Positions 15,627-23,383 of a DNA stretch of 32,423 nt are shown here, in pieces. The translations under genes were made by a program, and so were the position numbers. The DNA is from Nitrospira sp. (GTDB taxonomy: Bacteria; Nitrospirota; Nitrospiria; Nitrospirales; Nitrospiraceae): contig JABMDL010000021.1 in the NCBI GenBank assembly GCA_015903945.1, positions 1-32,423 of the forward strand. The letters are read 5' to 3'. A model generated the notes under the pieces. The model ran no database searches. It was given only the letters and a program-made list of their open reading frames with translations, and had not been told where the DNA came from. How positions within the stretch are numbered: the stretch's first letter is position 1; every line of letters starts with the position of its first letter.

Positions 15627-18317
15627 TCATGCCCGTTCAATGCTGACCCAACACTGTTTGAAGGTCGGGACACCCGTCACCGTGTCGACCGACACGGTCA
15701 TCAAGTCCTTCACCGGCGGTTCGTTGAAGTGCTCGGGGAAGAAACAGGTGCCCGGCGCGACAGACTGGTCGGGCTGGACCCCAAGCTGCAAGGATCCCCG
15801 TTCGGAGGCGAGACAGACTTTCACACCCTCCTGCACGCCCAGCCGTTCCATGTCCCGGATGTTCATATGAAGCTTGCCGGTATTGGGCGCAATCTTGATG
15901 AGCCCCGGGGCTTCCGTCGACATTTTTCCCGAATGCATGAGCACTTGGCCCATCTGCAATGAAAAAGGACGCGTCTGGTCGTGGGCCCCCGAGGCTCGAT
16001 ATCGAGACACTACCTCAACCGCGTAGCCGTTCGACAAGTACTTGTCAGGTGCCGGAACAACTTTTCGAGGCTGGCCGAGGTTGTAGTACCCGGGCAAGAG
16101 TTTCATGATCTCGGCTTGAATGTCGTTGACCGATTGATACTCCCAGTGCCCCCCCATCGCATTGGCCAGGGCGGTCATGATATGCCAGTCCGGTAAACTG
16201 TCCCCGATGGGGTCCATGGCTTGACGCACCCGGAGTACGCGGCCCTCCAGATTCGTGAACGTCCCGTCTTTCTCCGCGTACGTGCACGCGGGCAGGACGA
16301 AATGCGCGTGCCGTCCGGTCTGGGTCAAGAATGGATCTTGGACCACGAGAAGCTCCAACCGTTCCAACGCAGTCCGCACCTCCATCGAAGCCGGCAAGGT
16401 TCCCAGCGGATTTTCTCCTAAGATATAGAGGGCCTTGATCTGCCCGCTCCGGCACCGGTTGAGAATGTCAGCGAGGTGCGATCCGGTACCGGCCGACGGG
16501 AGCGGTGCGTCCCATGCCTTGGCAAACCGGTCGCGCGCGGACTCGTCGTCGAATCGGGCTTGCCCAGGCAAAAACTCAGGTGCGACGCCCATATCCACGG
16601 CGCCCTGTTCGTTCGGCTCCTCAGTCACCGTGCTGACACCGCAGCCGGGGCGATCGAGTTTACCGGTAATCCAGGCCAAGTCGATGAGCTTCAACACGTT
16701 CTGATAGCCCTGTGTCCGTCTAACGATGCCTTCCGCGCAGAGAATGATCGACCGAGGCGATTCCGCGAAGATCGTCATGATCTCCTTGAAGGTCTCGCTG
16801 GATAGGCCGGTGTGTGCCGAAATGTGATCCAACGACAGGCCTCCGACCGCTGCTTTGAGCGCGGCGAAGGCTTGCGGATGTTTCGTGACCGCTTCTTCAT
16901 CAACTAAATCCTGCTCGATGGCCGTCTTCACCAATCCGTCAATGACGGCGCCTTCCGTGCCAGGAGTGATCAGCAGGGGATGAGAAGCCAGTTTGGCCAT
17001 ATTCGTCACAGCAGAGTCGAGCGTCACCACTTGCGCCTTGTAGACACGGATCGCTTCTTTGATTCGCACGGCCGTCAACGGATTTGTTTCCGTGATGTTC
17101 GAACCGATCACGAGAATGGCTTTGGCCTTGGTGAGATCTTCCCAATCGTTGTGCGCCCGTCCCAGCCCAACCGCATGCTTCGAGGCACGCACGAAATTCA
17201 TGTGGCCGTAGCGCGCGCTGCTGTCGAGATGGTTGGTCCCGAACACGGTCCGCATCAGTTTTTGGAACAGGTACAGCTCCTCGTTCGTGCACCGCGCGGT
17301 GATCAGCCCGGCAATGGCATCGGCCCCATACTGTTGCGTGATCCCCGTGAGTCGGTCCACGAGCGCCTGCATGGTTTCAATCCAGGGTTTTTCCACCAGC
17401 TGGTTCTGTTCACGAACCAAGGGTTGTCGCAGTCGGGTCTTGCCATCCAGATACTCGAACCCGAACCGTCCACGCACACACAGGCCGCCGTGCCCCTTCG
17501 CCGTCTCCGACCGGTCTCCCCATTTGTTTTTCCAAGACAAGGGGGAGGTGACGCGGATCACTTCCTCGTCCTTCGTTTCCAGATAGAGCTGGCAGCCGTC
17601 CCCACAGTAGTTGCAGGTGGTGGCGGTCTTCTTCATCTGCCAGGGCTTGTACAGATACTTCGAAAACTTATTGGTAATGGCGCCCACCGGGCAGACCGCC
17701 AGGCAATCCCCGCAGAATTCGCAGTCGAGCGCGACATCGCCTTTCGGAACGACCTGATTGAATCCGCCCTTTTTCATGAACTGGAGCGCGTCGATCATCA
17801 GCACATCTTTGCAGACGTTGATGCATTCGGCGCAAGCGATACAGCGATTCATGTTGAAGTCCAACACCGGGCTCCGGGTGTCCTCCGGAATGAACTTCTG
17901 TTTGGCATTGGCCAGATTGGTCACGCCATGCTGGAACGCCATGTCCTGGAGCTCGCAGTGCCCGTCCGCATCGCAGACCGGACAGTCCAGGGGATGCACC
18001 GAGAGATGTTTTTCAACGGCTTTCTTGCGGGCGAGGAAGAGATCGTCGCCTTCGGTGCGAATATTCATCCCGGCTGCCGCTTTGGCCGTGCAGGAGCGGA
18101 CCGGCGCTTTCTTCCCTTCCTGCATGACCAAACACATCCCGCAGGAACCGAATGGGTCAAACGTGTAGTGATAGCACATGGCCGGAATGATCTTGCCGGT
18201 CATCGAAATGACGTCGTACAAAGAGACGCCATCCTTGGCAGTGACGGTCTTGCCGTCAATGGTCAGCTCGATCGTCGTGGCCTCGACGTCGGGATTGGTG
18301 GCTGGCTTCAGACCCAT
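15627..18317 (-). CDS. nuoG: NADH-quinone oxidoreductase subunit G with an extra 4Fe-4S site
   Basis: NuoG receives electrons in the peripheral arm. The 896-residue protein starts with a [2Fe-2S] domain (Cys48, 59, 62, 76). A His/Cys cluster follows (His108, Cys112, 115, 121). Next come two full ferredoxin motifs (Cys159, 162, 165, 169 and Cys199, 202, 205, 209). After these an N7-type site (Cys235, 238, 242, 280) opens the molybdopterin-oxidoreductase-like domain, which ends with a C-terminal dinucleotide-binding-like domain. Standard NuoG binds only one cluster in the region 159-209, where it has four cysteines; this protein has eight, as in NAD-linked formate dehydrogenases and [FeFe] hydrogenases. 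No nuoE or nuoF is near. The start ATG at 18317 lies 92 bases after nuoD, the largest gap in the operon. A formate-dehydrogenase-like role is unlikely given the position inside nuo, but cannot be excluded from sequence alone. Confidence 0.94.
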   Translation of the reverse strand: MGLKPATNPDVEATTIELTIDGKTVTAKDGVSLYDVISMTGKIIPAMCYHYTFDPFGSCGMCLVMQEGKKAPVRSCTAKAAAGMNIRTEGDDLFLARKKAVEKHLSVHPLDCPVCDADGHCELQDMAFQHGVTNLANAKQKFIPEDTRSPVLDFNMNRCIACAECINVCKDVLMIDALQFMKKGGFNQVVPKGDVALDCEFCGDCLAVCPVGAITNKFSKYLYKPWQMKKTATTCNYCGDGCQLYLETKDEEVIRVTSPLSWKNKWGDRSETAKGHGGLCVRGRFGFEYLDGKTRLRQPLVREQNQLVEKPWIETMQALVDRLTGITQQYGADAIAGLITARCTNEELYLFQKLMRTVFGTNHLDSSARYGHMNFVRASKHAVGLGRAHNDWEDLTKAKAILVIGSNITETNPLTAVRIKEAIRVYKAQVVTLDSAVTNMAKLASHPLLITPGTEGAVIDGLVKTAIEQDLVDEEAVTKHPQAFAALKAAVGGLSLDHISAHTGLSSETFKEIMTIFAESPRSIILCAEGIVRRTQGYQNVLKLIDLAWITGKLDRPGCGVSTVTEEPNEQGAVDMGVAPEFLPGQARFDDESARDRFAKAWDAPLPSAGTGSHLADILNRCRSGQIKALYILGENPLGTLPASMEVRTALERLELLVVQDPFLTQTGRHAHFVLPACTYAEKDGTFTNLEGRVLRVRQAMDPIGDSLPDWHIMTALANAMGGHWEYQSVNDIQAEIMKLLPGYYNLGQPRKVVPAPDKYLSNGYAVEVVSRYRASGAHDQTRPFSLQMGQVLMHSGKMSTEAPGLIKIAPNTGKLHMNIRDMERLGVQEGVKVCLASERGSLQLGVQPDQSVAPGTCFFPEHFNEPPVKDLMTVSVDTVTGVPTFKQCWVSIERA

Positions 18318-18334
18318 TCAAACGCTCCGTTACT

Positions 18335-18402
18335 CGTCATTCGTCACTCGACAATCGTGAAGAAGATTGCGCTCTTCATCGCTTGACGGATGACGATTGA
18401 CG
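18335..18402. repeat. Imperfect inverted repeat in the nuoD-nuoG gap
   Basis: The arm at 18335-18357 and the reverse complement of 18380-18402 agree at 18 of 23 positions, around a 22-nt spacer. The units resemble iterated CGTCA(C/T)TCGTCA, typical of dispersed intergenic palindromes. It fills most of the gap between nuoD and nuoG. In a leftward transcript it would form a long stem-loop just 6 nt after the nuoD stop. There is no U-tract, so it is more likely a repeat element, attenuator or RNA-stability element than a classic terminator. Confidence 0.6.
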
Positions 18403-18408
18403 TCCCCA

Positions 18409-19653
18409 TCACCGATCGCATTCCCCCATCACGATATCGTAGGTCCCAAAAATTGTGCAGGCGTCGGAAATCATGTACCCTCTGGCCATATGGTCGAACG
18501 CCCCCATGTGGATGAAGGACGGGGCGCGGATCTTGAGCCGATACGGCTTGCTGCCGCCCGTGCTGACAATATAGAACCCCAGCTCACCCTTGTGCGCTTC
18601 CGTCCCGCAATAAATCTCTCCAGGGGGCGCCTTGAATCCTTCCGAGAACAGCTTGAACTGCTGGATCATCGCCTCCAGGTTCGTGAAGACCCGCTGCTTG
18701 GGCGGCAGCGTGACGCTCGGGGCATCCGCCATAATGGGGCCGTCTTCCATCTGTGCAAGGCATTGCTTGATGATTTTCACGCTCTCATAGAGTTCCATCA
18801 CGCGAATCCAGTAGCGGTCGTACGTGTCGCCGTTTTTTCCCACCGGGACACTGAACTCGCACTTTGGATAGGCGCTGTAGGGCTCATACTTGCGCAGATC
18901 ATAGTCCACACCGGAGCCGCGCAGCGTCGGTCCGCTCAATCCGAAGTTGATGGCGTCCTCGGCCGAAATCACGGCCACGCCCTTCGTGCGCCCCAACCAG
19001 ATGCGGTTCTTTTCGAGAAACACCTGGTATTCGTCGATCTTCGGAGGGAAATAGTCGAGAAAGGCCTTCAGTTTCTCGATGAGCGACGGCGTGAGGTCGC
19101 GCTCCACCCCCCCGATGCGATACCAGCTGGTCGTCAGGCGGGCTCCGCACAGCTCGTCGAACCAATCGAGCAGAATCTCCCGATCGCGAAAGCAGTAAAA
19201 AAAGACGGTCATCGCCCCGATGTCCAGCGCCTGGGCGCTCAGCCAAAATTGGTGACCGATGATACGCTGAACCTCTGCAACGATTGTTCGGAGATACTCA
19301 GCCCGGTCCGGCACCTTCAGGTCCAGTAGCTTTTCGACGGCTCGGCAATAGGCGAAGTTGTTGTACATCGCGCAGACGTAATCGAGCCGGTCCGTGTGAG
19401 GAATGAACTGATGATAGGTGCCGTCCTCCGCCAGCTTTTCGACTCCGCGATGGAGATAGCCCATGACCGGCGTGGATTTCACCAGCCGCTCCCCCTCCAA
19501 CTCCAAAATAACCTTGAGCACTCCGTGGGTACTGGGGTGCTGAGGGCCCATATTGAGGAGAAGCTCTTCGGTCCGTAAGGTCGGAAGCGTTTTGCTCTCC
19601 GGATGCTCCGGATCGACTTTATAGACCGTCGTTCTCTGATCTTCGAATGCCAT
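18409..19653 (-). CDS. nuoD: NADH-quinone oxidoreductase subunit D
   Basis: NuoD, the 49-kDa-type subunit, forms the quinone site together with NuoB. The 414-residue protein contains GPQHPSTHG (His39, His43) and LHRGVEKLAEDGTYHQFIPHTDRLDYV, where Tyr92 corresponds to the quinone-binding tyrosine; the conserved C-terminal DIVMGECDR is intact. The typical hydrogenase-like cysteines of the Ni site are absent, as expected. NuoC is encoded separately, 15 bases upstream, not fused. The position preceding DRLDY is His (PHTDRLDY), where many homologues have Tyr; this is a minor variation. Confidence 0.96.
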   Translation of the reverse strand: MAFEDQRTTVYKVDPEHPESKTLPTLRTEELLLNMGPQHPSTHGVLKVILELEGERLVKSTPVMGYLHRGVEKLAEDGTYHQFIPHTDRLDYVCAMYNNFAYCRAVEKLLDLKVPDRAEYLRTIVAEVQRIIGHQFWLSAQALDIGAMTVFFYCFRDREILLDWFDELCGARLTTSWYRIGGVERDLTPSLIEKLKAFLDYFPPKIDEYQVFLEKNRIWLGRTKGVAVISAEDAINFGLSGPTLRGSGVDYDLRKYEPYSAYPKCEFSVPVGKNGDTYDRYWIRVMELYESVKIIKQCLAQMEDGPIMADAPSVTLPPKQRVFTNLEAMIQQFKLFSEGFKAPPGEIYCGTEAHKGELGFYIVSTGGSKPYRLKIRAPSFIHMGAFDHMARGYMISDACTIFGTYDIVMGECDR

Positions 19654-19668
19654 CGTCGGTCCGTGCTC

Positions 19669-20166
19669 TTATTGCGGGACTTCGTCCAGAAACTCAAACG
19701 TATCCCGCCAGCCTTTGCCGCGGAGGGGAAAATCTTTCCGCAAGGGATAGCCTTCGGTATAGTCGTCCGGCATCAGGATCCTGCGCAAATCCGGGTGGTT
19801 CCGAAATCGGATGCCCATCATGTCGTACACTTCACGTTCCATGAAGTCCGCCCCTCGCCAAAGATCCGACAGGGAGTCCACGATACAATCAGACTCAGGC
19901 ACTCTTGTCTTGAGCCGGATGCGGCGGCGCTTCCGGATGGAGTAAAACTCCCACACGACCTCGAATCGTTCCTCATCGTCCGGCCAATCGACGGAGCTCA
20001 CATGGACGATGTAGTCGAAATCCATCCCCGGCTCATCACGAAGAAATTCCGCGATGCTGTGGAGTGCGTCCCGTGTGACCGTGACCGCCACGTCGCCGCG
20101 CCACTCCGTCGCGCCGACAAAGCCGACGGGAAACTCGTCCTGAATCCGCTGCGCCAGTTGATGCAT
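19669..20166 (-). CDS. nuoC: NADH-quinone oxidoreductase subunit C
   Basis: The 165-residue NuoC (30-kDa-type) protein has the family signature EREVYDMMGIRFRNHPDLRR and the C-terminal GYPLRKDFPL. It supports the Q-module structurally and binds no cofactor. I use the ATG at 20166, 10 bases after the nuoB stop, rather than longer in-frame forms that would overlap nuoB. The region FEVVWEFYSIRKRRRIRLKTRV matches the beta strand pair before the signature. Confidence 0.95.
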   Translation of the reverse strand: MHQLAQRIQDEFPVGFVGATEWRGDVAVTVTRDALHSIAEFLRDEPGMDFDYIVHVSSVDWPDDEERFEVVWEFYSIRKRRRIRLKTRVPESDCIVDSLSDLWRGADFMEREVYDMMGIRFRNHPDLRRILMPDDYTEGYPLRKDFPLRGKGWRDTFEFLDEVPQ

Positions 20167-20176
20167 GGAAGGCCTG

Positions 20177-20704
20177 TTATACCTTGAAGTGTGTTTTGAC
20201 TTCGTCCGGTTGCGCGACAAACACCCGCTTCAGCATGATGCGCTCCTGCAACTTCAAAATGCCGTCGAGGAGCGCCTCGGGCGTCGGCGGGCACCCGGGC
20301 ACATAGATATCAACAGGGACGAACCGATCGACTCCTTGCACCACGCTGTAACTGTCGTAGATGTTCCCGGATGTGGCGCAGGATCCCATCGAGATCACAT
20401 ACTTGGGCTCCGGCATCTGGTCGTAGATTTTTCTGATCACTGGTGCCATCCGGCGGCACACGGTTCCGGCCACGATCATTAAGTCCGATTGCCGCGGCGA
20501 GCCGCGAAACACTCCCGCGCCAAACCGATCCATGTCGTACCGAGACGAAACGGCGGCCATCATCTCAATGGCACAGCAGGCCAGCCCGAAGGTCATGGGC
20601 CATAGGGAGCCTTTGCGCGCCCAATTGACCGCTTTTTCCAGGCTTCCGGTAATGACATCGGGAGCACCGTCTTTGTCATGACGCCCCAACTGGATCAATC
20701 CCAT
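20177..20704 (-). CDS. nuoB: NADH-quinone oxidoreductase subunit B (cluster N2)
   Basis: NuoB carries cluster N2, the last electron donor to quinone. The 175-residue protein has all four ligands: tandem Cys43-Cys44 ([11 protein letters not shown]), Cys109 (MGSCATSG) and Cys138 ([11 protein letters not shown]). A further Cys83 (GTVCRRMAP) lies where other NuoB proteins also often have one. The ATG at 20704 overlaps the end of nuoA by 10 bases, so the two are translationally coupled. Confidence 0.96.
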   Translation of the reverse strand: MGLIQLGRHDKDGAPDVITGSLEKAVNWARKGSLWPMTFGLACCAIEMMAAVSSRYDMDRFGAGVFRGSPRQSDLMIVAGTVCRRMAPVIRKIYDQMPEPKYVISMGSCATSGNIYDSYSVVQGVDRFVPVDIYVPGCPPTPEALLDGILKLQERIMLKRVFVAQPDEVKTHFKV

Positions 20705-21075
20705 TCGAGTGCTCCCTTGCGCCAGGCGTACACGTACGCGAGGACAAACAGACCGATAAAAATGAGCATCTCAATCAACCCAATCACGCCGATCTTGGTA
20801 AAGACCACCGCCCAGGGGTAGAGAAAGATCACTTCCACGTCGAAAATGACGAACAGCATGGCAAAAATGTAGTACCGCACGGGGAATGGCATGCGGGCAT
20901 CGGAAAACGGTTCTGCGCCACACTCGTAGACCGACAATTTCTCCGGCTCCGGATACCTAGGCTGGGCGAAATGGCTGACCACCAGCGTTCCCACCCCGAA
21001 CGCAAGCGCGGCGAAGATAAAGACCAGGATGGGAAAGAACTTGGTCAAATAGTCGAGCAAATGGGGATCGCTCAT
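20695..21075 (-). CDS. nuoA: NADH-quinone oxidoreductase subunit A
   Basis: The first gene of the operon encodes a 126-residue, three-helix membrane subunit. The TM1-2 loop has the conserved [19 protein letters not shown] region and TM2 contains [12 protein letters not shown], both linked to the quinone-site loop and the E-channel. The ATG at 21075 is chosen over the GTG just before it; GAGG lies about 8 nt upstream. A small palindrome (21089-21104) and a candidate promoter lie upstream. Confidence 0.95.
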   Translation of the reverse strand: MSDPHLLDYLTKFFPILVFIFAALAFGVGTLVVSHFAQPRYPEPEKLSVYECGAEPFSDARMPFPVRYYIFAMLFVIFDVEVIFLYPWAVVFTKIGVIGLIEMLIFIGLFVLAYVYAWRKGALEWD

Positions 21076-21088
21076 CACCCTCGCCTCA

Positions 21089-21104
21089 CAAGGTGTTGAC
21101 CTTG
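21089..21104. promoter_or_regulatory. Palindrome upstream of nuoA
   Basis: CAAGGT-GTTG-ACCTTG is a perfect 6-bp inverted repeat with a 4-base centre, ending 13 bases before the nuoA start codon and just upstream of its ribosome-binding site. It may be an operator or a small 5'-leader hairpin controlling the nuo operon. Confidence 0.35.
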
Positions 21105-21117
21105 AAAGAACTTTGAA

Positions 21118-21147
21118 ATCTTAGAGGCTAAATCGTGGGGATAGCAA
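21118..21147 (-). promoter_or_regulatory. Candidate sigma70-type promoter of the nuo operon
   Basis: On the minus strand TTGCTA (21147-21142) and TAAGAT (21123-21118) are separated by 18 bases, each matching the consensus at 4 or 5 of 6 positions. It points into nuoA about 43 bases upstream of the start codon. This is a weak assignment based on consensus matching only. Confidence 0.35.
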
Positions 21148-21254
21148 GCGAACAAAGGACCTAATTGAGTCAGACCCGAAAGCCCTAGCCTGAGTCTGAC
21201 TGTCAGTCGCGAAGAACCGATCACATCGCCGGTGGGAACCCCAGAACGGTCGGA

Positions 21255-21434
21255 TTAGCCCCCGGGGCATGGCTTTGGCGGCTGAGGTTGTTCATCGCGA
21301 CGAGGTGACGGCGAAATCTCCCACTCCGACTCCAATGGGGAGCGAGCTTGGATCTTCCGACGACGGTGGATCTGGGTTTCGATCCGTTCCTTCTTCGGAG
21401 AGCTCGATAACGGTGCGGGCGGCTGATCGTTCAT
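21255..21434 (-). CDS. Possible 59-residue proline-rich small protein
   Basis: A leftward frame from the ATG at 21434 encodes a charged, proline-rich peptide (begins MNDQPPAPLSSSPKKERIE, ends PPKPCPGG) with an arginine/lysine cluster IHRRRK. Its order of charged and proline residues looks more protein-like than an average shadow frame. There is no Shine-Dalgarno and no recognised family, and it could be chance. It would be expressed in the same direction as the nuo operon, 180 bases upstream of nuoA. Confidence 0.25.
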   Translation of the reverse strand: MNDQPPAPLSSSPKKERIETQIHRRRKIQARSPLESEWEISPSPRRDEQPQPPKPCPGG

Positions 21435-21535
21435 GGCGTGGATGGTGCCGATTTTCTGCGAATGATACCGAAGACACCGGGACCATAACACTGGATAAGC
21501 GCCCGGGTCAAACCCGGCGAGATCGGCTCAAATTC

Positions 21536-21563
21536 TTGACAGCACAGCATGTTTTGCTATGGT
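21536..21563 (+). promoter_or_regulatory. Sigma70-type promoter of the OmpA-family gene
   Basis: A perfect TTGACA at 21536-21541 and TATGGT at 21558-21563 are separated by 16 bases. A transcript would start near 21570, about 40 bases before the ATG at 21611. Confidence 0.6.
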
Positions 21564-21610
21564 TTGCCAAGGAGCATTGGTCCGAACTGAACCCGCAAAG
21601 GAACAGACCT

Positions 21611-23239
21611 ATGAAAACGTTGATGCCGCTGATCTTTGTCCTCTCATTCGGTATCGGCGCACTGCCGGATGGTGTATCGGCACAAACCCAAAATGCCGAG
21701 GCTGTGCGGTATGGGGAAGCCGCCATTGTGTTCTCAAGCGGGGCCATCCAGAAAACCACTCCACGTGACGGCATTGTCAATCTGATCACCGGAGATAACC
21801 AGTTATCGGGCAATCGAATGCTGGTAGGAAGGCATGACGTCTTCTATCTCAAGCTCGATAATCCGACCGACGTCGCGGTCGGGGACCTTTTTACCGTGTA
21901 TAAGCGGGCCCGCAAGGTCTTTCATCCCGTGACGAAAGAATATTTGGGTTTCGTGATGATTCGTCTGGCGGTCGTACGGGTGACTGATACGAGCCATGCC
22001 CTGACGACAGTAGAATCCCTGACGAGCTACGCACAAGTTTCCCCTGGCGATCTTGTCATGCGTTTCGTGCCCCCGTCATCGCCTGATGGCGCCAGCCCCG
22101 TAGCAAACGCCGATCTAAACGGCATGATTGTGGAGGTCCAAGCCGATAGGACGATGACCATGGTGGCACAATCCAACGTGGTGTATGTCGATCATGGAAG
22201 TGCGGATGGCCTCAGGGCCGGGGACTTGCTGGACATCCATCGCCATAGTGCCGGACTTCCAGTGAGGAAGATCGGCCAACTCAAGGTGTTGTCGACCGAA
22301 GAGCATACCGCGACGGCTCGGGTCACCAAAGCAATTACCCGTGTATTCAAAGGGGACCGCTTCAAGGCCATCGGCCAGTCCATGCCGGTCGTACAGCCAG
22401 TTGAATTGACTCCAATCAAGACCGAAGAGGCCGCTGTCTCACCCGATCTCGTGGCGAGCAAACTGAAAACTCAGGACGAGTCCGGACAAACCCGTATCAA
22501 CCTGGGGGATTTGGCCAATTCCCTTCGGTATGAGTCCGGCGAAGCCGCGATCAAGTCGGAAGGCTACAAAGTCCTGGACCAGCTGATTGAATATCTGCGC
22601 ACCAGCGCCGATACACGACTGATCCGAGTCGAGGGGCATACGGACAATGTGGAGATTGGACCGTCGCTGAAGTCCCGATATCCCAGTAATTGGGAATTGG
22701 CGAAAGCCCGCGCGAATGGAGTCGTCCGCTATCTGGTCGAGAAGGGTGGATTAGATTCTGCCCGACTGAGCGCGGTGGGGTTTGGCGACAGCAAGCCTGC
22801 CGTAGCCAACACCAGTGAGGAGGGTCGCACGAAAAACCGCCGCGTGGAAATTTTGCTCTACAACCCGGAGGCCGAATCCGCGGAGCCGAAACTCGATGGA
22901 AACAATCAGGCAGAGCAGACCAAAGGCGACCCGTCAGACCTGAGCGCGCGAAGAAGCAACAACCAACTGGCGGCTCCTCCCAACGCCTCCTCTCCTTCAG
23001 AGTCGGGCACGTTCTCCGTCGGAGAACAACGGCAGGCGTCTCCGAGAGACGGGACGGCGAGATCGGACGCGTATGACGCAAGCGGCTCGGTGGCATCTGG
23101 CAATGAATCGCGGTCACAGGCATCTACAAGTGGAGGAGAGGGGGCCACTCCTGCGAATAATCCCTCCACAGGCACTACAGGTTCGTCGGATCCTGCCAAG
23201 CAAGATCCGTCGCCACAGGCCAACGTCCCGGGCTTCTAA
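21611..23239 (+). CDS. OmpA-family peptidoglycan-binding envelope protein
   Basis: The protein has 542 residues. A signal peptide (1-24, ending GVSA) precedes a region with two similar modules, about 75-152 and 188-254, each containing 'VGD/AGDL..V/I', a 'G.V.IRL/IGQLKVL' strand and a closing 'GD'; they resemble the C-terminal domain of the flagellar protein FlgT. The OmpA C-terminal domain covers about 295-418, with VEGHTDNVEIG (342-346 GHTDN), RYLVEKGGL, RLSAVGFGDSKPAVANTSEEGR and KNRRVEI; it should bind peptidoglycan non-covalently. The last about 120 residues are Ser/Gly/Asn/Pro-rich and look disordered. I use the ATG at 21611 with AAAGGA upstream, since the much longer open frame lacks a signal peptide. 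It has no transmembrane beta-barrel, so it is probably periplasmic, linking an envelope structure to the cell wall. Confidence 0.82.
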   Translation: MKTLMPLIFVLSFGIGALPDGVSAQTQNAEAVRYGEAAIVFSSGAIQKTTPRDGIVNLITGDNQLSGNRMLVGRHDVFYLKLDNPTDVAVGDLFTVYKRARKVFHPVTKEYLGFVMIRLAVVRVTDTSHALTTVESLTSYAQVSPGDLVMRFVPPSSPDGASPVANADLNGMIVEVQADRTMTMVAQSNVVYVDHGSADGLRAGDLLDIHRHSAGLPVRKIGQLKVLSTEEHTATARVTKAITRVFKGDRFKAIGQSMPVVQPVELTPIKTEEAAVSPDLVASKLKTQDESGQTRINLGDLANSLRYESGEAAIKSEGYKVLDQLIEYLRTSADTRLIRVEGHTDNVEIGPSLKSRYPSNWELAKARANGVVRYLVEKGGLDSARLSAVGFGDSKPAVANTSEEGRTKNRRVEILLYNPEAESAEPKLDGNNQAEQTKGDPSDLSARRSNNQLAAPPNASSPSESGTFSVGEQRQASPRDGTARSDAYDASGSVASGNESRSQASTSGGEGATPANNPSTGTTGSSDPAKQDPSPQANVPGF

Positions 23240-23253
23240 CGATCTCAGCTTGA

Positions 23254-23282
23254 GCGGAGAGGTTCGACAGGAATCTCTCCGC
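23254..23282 (+). terminator. Stem-loop after the OmpA-family gene
   Basis: GCGGAGAG (23254-23261) pairs perfectly with CTCTCCGC (23275-23282) across 13 nt, starting 15 bases after the stop codon. No U-tract follows, so it is either a non-canonical terminator or a 3'-end stabilising hairpin. Confidence 0.45.
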
Positions 23283-23383
23283 CAGCATACCTCCCAAGTC
23301 GTAGCATTCTCTTATCCCACGACATACCGCCGGGTATCATCCGCCTCGTTGTCCTCGCTTTTTCCGCACTGCTACAATGGCGC

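Larger units (their letters stand above)
21076..21610. other. Divergent intergenic region between nuo operon and ompA-like gene
   Basis: This 535-base region holds the candidate nuo promoter and palindrome near its left end, an 8-bp inverted repeat (AGTCAGAC at 21168-21175, GTCTGACT at 21194-21201), a small leftward frame at 21255-21434 that may or may not be a gene, and a good promoter for the rightward OmpA-like gene at 21536-21563. The rest shows nothing I can name. Confidence 0.5.

Noticed and set aside
14733..15962. 409-codon rightward open frame across nuoJ, nuoI and nuoG
   Set aside because: Antisense to three recognised genes; composition is His/Arg/Asp/Gln rich, typical of a shadow frame.
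15627..18317. The nuoG product as a stand-alone formate dehydrogenase
   Set aside because: It sits within the nuo operon, no Sec/Cys active-site context or partner genes were recognised, and NuoG has the same overall domain order.
16980..18386. 468-codon rightward open frame opposite nuoG
   Set aside because: It is antisense to a well-supported nuoG with all cofactor motifs, it has no family motif, and long antisense frames are expected with this high-GC codon usage.
20440..20460. Extra cysteine (Cys83) in NuoB as a possible new cluster ligand
   Set aside because: E. coli NuoB also has a Cys in the same GT.. KMAP region as I recall it, so it is not unusual.
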